Shown here: positions 61,499 to 64,000 of the stretch, piece by piece | How positions within the stretch are numbered: the stretch's first letter is position 1 | How the letters are laid out: each line of letters opens with the position of its first letter | Source of the DNA: Paracoccus kondratievae | GTDB taxonomy: Bacteria > Pseudomonadota > Alphaproteobacteria > Rhodobacterales > Rhodobacteraceae | Length of the DNA stretch: 64,000 bases | Direction: 5' to 3' | Assembly: GCF_009301415.1 (NCBI RefSeq) | Contig: NZ_CP045072.1 | Span: 221,501 to 285,500, forward strand | Translations under genes and position numbers: made by a program | Notes under the pieces: model-generated | The model's database searches: none | What the model was told of the DNA's origin: nothing | The model's input: the letters and a program-made list of their open reading frames with translations, nothing else

Positions 61499-62913
61499 TC
61501 GGCCTTCGCCCCCTCCTGACCCGAATCCTCGCCGGTATTGGCGGGTTTCGCGGCCTCGGGCACGGCCTGGGCGTGGTAATCCACGGCAGCGAGCCCCTTG
61601 AGGATGTCGACGGCATAGGCCAGCTGGTAGTCCTCTTCCCGCAGTTTTGCGGTGGCGGCGACCTGCTTGGCCTCTTCCTCGATCTGCTTGCGCTCTTCGT
61701 CGCTGATCGAATCGTTGTTCAGCGCCCCGCGCAGATCGGCTTCGGAGCTGAGGAATTTCGACTCGGTCAGCGGCTTGTTGGCCTCATCCTCGTCCTTGGG
61801 CTTGGGTGCCGGCTGCTCGACGATGATATCGGGCTGGATGCCAAGGGCCTGAATCGAGCGGCCCGAGGGCGTATAATAGCGTGCCGTCGTCAGCCGGATG
61901 GCGCTGTCCGAAGTGACCGGCATCACCGTCTGGACCGAGCCTTTGCCAAAGCTCTTGGTGCCCACGACGATGGCACGGCGGTGATCCTGCAGCGCGCCGG
62001 TGACAATTTCCGAGGCCGAGGCCGAGCCGCCGTTGATCAGCACGACCATCGGTTTGCCCTGCGCCAGGTCGCCGGTCTTGGCATTCCATCGCTCGCTGTC
62101 CTCGGTTTTGCGGCCGCGGGTCGAGACGATCTCGCCGCGGTCAAGGAATGCGTCCGAAACCTCGATCGCCTGGTTCAGCAGACCGCCGGGGTTGTTGCGC
62201 AGGTCCAGCACAAAGCCCGTGACCTTCTCGATGCCGCCCGCATCCTCGATAGCCTTTGCCATCTCAGTCTTGAGCGTCGAGAAGGTTTCGTCGTTGAAGG
62301 TGGTGACGCGCAGGACGACGGCATGGCCCTCGATGCGGGTTTTGACCACCGTCAGCTTGATGACGTCGCGGGTGATGGTCAGATCAAAGGGCTCTTTTTC
62401 GCCCTCGCGCAGAATGGTGATCTTGATTTCCGAACCAACCGGGCCGCGCATCTTTTCGACCGCCTCGTCCAGGTTCAGGCCCATCAGCGATTCGCCGTTC
62501 ACATGGGTGATGTAATCACCGGCCTTGACGCCGGCCTCGGCTGCCGGGGTGTCGTCGATGGGCGAGATGACCTTGACCAGCCCGTCCTCTTGCCCGACCT
62601 CGATCCCAAGGCCGCCAAAGCTGCCACGGGTCTGGGTCTGCATGTCGTCGTAATCCTTGGCCGACAGGAACGAGCTGTGCGGATCAAGCGAGGTCAGCAT
62701 ACCGTTGATCGCTGCCTCGATCAGCTTCTTGTCGTCCACCTGTTCGACGTAATCGGCACGGACGCGCTCGAACACATTGCCGAACAGGTCAAGCTGTTCA
62801 TAGACCGAGGCGTTCTTGCCGGATTCCTGCGCGACCAGGGGACCCGCGAATTGGGTGGCGACGGTGATGCCCGCAAGCGTGCCGATCGCCCCTGCCAGAA
62901 GATAATGTCTCAT
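61495..62913 (-). CDS. ctpA: Carboxyl-terminal processing protease, S41 family
   Basis: A 472-residue periplasmic protease starting at ATG 62913, which overlaps the envC-like stop by 4 bases. N-terminal membrane/signal segment [18 protein letters not shown], a PDZ domain ([20 protein letters not shown]), [18 protein letters not shown], the catalytic serine in [15 protein letters not shown], and the lysine in [13 protein letters not shown]. The C-terminal 80 residues are charged and low-complexity. CtpA trims envelope proteins, often with the envelope hydrolase system next to it. Confidence 0.95.
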   Translation of the reverse strand: MRHYLLAGAIGTLAGITVATQFAGPLVAQESGKNASVYEQLDLFGNVFERVRADYVEQVDDKKLIEAAINGMLTSLDPHSSFLSAKDYDDMQTQTRGSFGGLGIEVGQEDGLVKVISPIDDTPAAEAGVKAGDYITHVNGESLMGLNLDEAVEKMRGPVGSEIKITILREGEKEPFDLTITRDVIKLTVVKTRIEGHAVVLRVTTFNDETFSTLKTEMAKAIEDAGGIEKVTGFVLDLRNNPGGLLNQAIEVSDAFLDRGEIVSTRGRKTEDSERWNAKTGDLAQGKPMVVLINGGSASASEIVTGALQDHRRAIVVGTKSFGKGSVQTVMPVTSDSAIRLTTARYYTPSGRSIQALGIQPDIIVEQPAPKPKDEDEANKPLTESKFLSSEADLRGALNNDSISDEERKQIEEEAKQVAATAKLREEDYQLAYAVDILKGLAAVDYHAQAVPEAAKPANTGEDSGQEGAKAE

Positions 62914-64000
62914 TCGGTTCCGTCCTGCCCGGTTGCGTTGCTGCGGTCCATGCCGTTCGTGGCTTCTCCGACGATTGGATTCATCATGAACCACTCGGCC
63001 GGGTCCAGTGTTTCCTTGCCGTTGCGAAGTTCAACATAGAGTGTCTCGCTCTGTCCAGCGCCACCTCCGGCTGCGGCATTGGCGACAAACTCGGCGCCGA
63101 ACTCTTGCGCGGGGGGTTCCTGTCCGCCCATCAGACCAACCGGTTCGCCCGCCGCCAGCACGTCGCCCGTCTCGCCAAAGACCTGCGCCAGACCGGCAAA
63201 TATCATCAGATACCCGCGCGCGGGCTCAACGATCATCACATTGCCGTAATCAAGCAAAGGTCCGCGATAGCGGATGGTGGCGGGCCAGGGGGTCGTGACA
63301 AGCGCGGCGGGGGCGGTCGCGATGACCAGTCCCGGCCTGCGTACACCGGCGGCATCGGGTTCATCATAGCGATGCAGTACCCTGCCCAGCACCGGCAGGG
63401 GCAGGCTGCCCTGTGCACCCTCGAAATCGGCCATGGGCGCGCCGACGTCCTGTTCCATGCCGACGATGCCCGAGGCAAAGGCCTCCAGCGTGTCGGCCGA
63501 TTGCACCAGTGCCGTCAGCTCCTTTGGGTCCTCGCCAAAGCGCACCGGCAGGTTTGAACGGTCGGTAACCGCCGAGGCAAGCAGCCGCCGCGCCTCTTGC
63601 ACCTGCCCAAGCCCCTGCGCCAGCGTGTTCGCGGCGCTAAGCTGGATGGCGCGCACGGTGCGGATTTCCTCAAGCTTTTGCTGCATGCTGCGGGCCTCGG
63701 CCTCAAGTCCCGGTGCAACCGAGGACAGGATCATTCCCGCCCGGGCCGAGGATTCCGGTCCGGCGGGATGCAAAAGCAGCATGGTTTCGGGTGATTTCTG
63801 CATCGACGTCATCACGCCCAGCACCCGGCCCAGCCGTTCGCGGCGCGAATCGAATTCGGTGCGGATCTCTTGTTCGCGGATACCGGCACGACGCAGCCCC
63901 TCGCGCAGCGCCGAGAGGCCCTGCTCATAGGCGCGGATCATGCGGGTCAAAGAGGCAACCTGATCGTCCTCGGTCAGGGCCTCGTCCAGCTGGCTGACCG
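62910..64000 (-). CDS. EnvC-like murein hydrolase activator (partial)
   Basis: The frame runs off the right edge, so the N-terminus is missing. The visible part begins in a coiled coil (ALTEDDQVASLTRMIRAYEQ, then long Glu/Arg/Leu-rich helices). The C-terminal LytM/M23 domain starts at LGRVLHRYDEPD. Where active M23 enzymes have histidines (HxxxD and HxH), this one has RYDEP and LMIFAG, so it is catalytically inactive. EnvC activates amidases in septum splitting. It is the first of three overlapping genes (envC, ctpA, rppH). Confidence 0.8.
   Translation of the reverse strand, partial: VSQLDEALTEDDQVASLTRMIRAYEQGLSALREGLRRAGIREQEIRTEFDSRRERLGRVLGVMTSMQKSPETMLLLHPAGPESSARAGMILSSVAPGLEAEARSMQQKLEEIRTVRAIQLSAANTLAQGLGQVQEARRLLASAVTDRSNLPVRFGEDPKELTALVQSADTLEAFASGIVGMEQDVGAPMADFEGAQGSLPLPVLGRVLHRYDEPDAAGVRRPGLVIATAPAALVTTPWPATIRYRGPLLDYGNVMIVEPARGYLMIFAGLAQVFGETGDVLAAGEPVGLMGGQEPPAQEFGAEFVANAAAGGGAGQSETLYVELRNGKETLDPAEWFMMNPIVGEATNGMDRSNATGQDGTE

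Overview
This GC-rich window reads as a chromosomal segment of an alphaproteobacterium of the Rhodobacterales, most like Paracoccus and its relatives. The evidence is an aerobic cobalamin pathway with a CobG-type precorrin-3B synthase and a CobN cobaltochelatase, a DUF1013/TrcR-type cell-cycle regulator, a COQ9 homologue, a HIG1-type twin-membrane protein, and a dispersed intergenic element of the kind I recall from Rhodobacteraceae. I saw no rRNA, tRNA, insertion sequence or prophage. The genus is inference.

Layout. 0-0.2 kb: the C-terminal end of a SulP transporter. 0.3-6.5 kb: a MocR-type regulator divergent from an operon with a dihydroxyphthalate-decarboxylase-like protein, a polar amino-acid-type ABC transporter and an M20 amidohydrolase. 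6.5-7.1 kb: a stretch with no clear gene. 7.1-17.1 kb: a spermidine-synthase-like protein, then pheT, pheS, rplT, rpmI and pyk, with a P450, an ArsC-like protein and small membrane proteins between them. 17.2-25.2 kb: mixed genes (N-formylglutamate amidohydrolase-like, GST, mscL, Lrp-type regulator, rpsU, COQ9, quinone oxidoreductase, secreted RNase T2, TrcR, gabD). 25.4-29.9 kb: hbd, etfA, etfB, a PduO-type adenosyltransferase, a HIG1 protein and an SDR. 30-33.5 kb: parC, a tiny secreted protein, cytochrome b561 and cytochrome c'.

33.9-50.7 kb is the centrepiece, a cobalamin regulon. The order of transcription on the minus strand is a B12 riboswitch, a DUF1636 gene, cobW, cobN, cobG, cobH, cobI, cobJ, (cobK on the other strand), cobL, cobE, cobM, cobB, cobF and an unknown 102-aa protein. 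Many junctions are 4-base ATGA overlaps. cobO is divergent from it. A second B12 riboswitch precedes cbtB, cbtA, a histidine-rich membrane-anchored protein and bluB. Together these encode cobalt uptake, corrin ring synthesis, cobalt insertion, adenosylation and lower-ligand synthesis. Early steps, cobS/cobT and the late nucleotide-loop genes are not in the window.

50.8-64 kb: an EEP-family phosphodiesterase, leuD and leuC separated by an opposite-strand membrane gene, rsfS (apparently starting at CTG) and rlmH, a LOG-family protein, dapD, small stress and editing proteins, a lytic transglycosylase, and rppH-ctpA-envC. Between the transglycosylase and rppH lie four degenerate repeats with a period near 61 bases that look like a decayed type I-E CRISPR array. 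It has no cas genes nearby and is the most unusual feature of the window.
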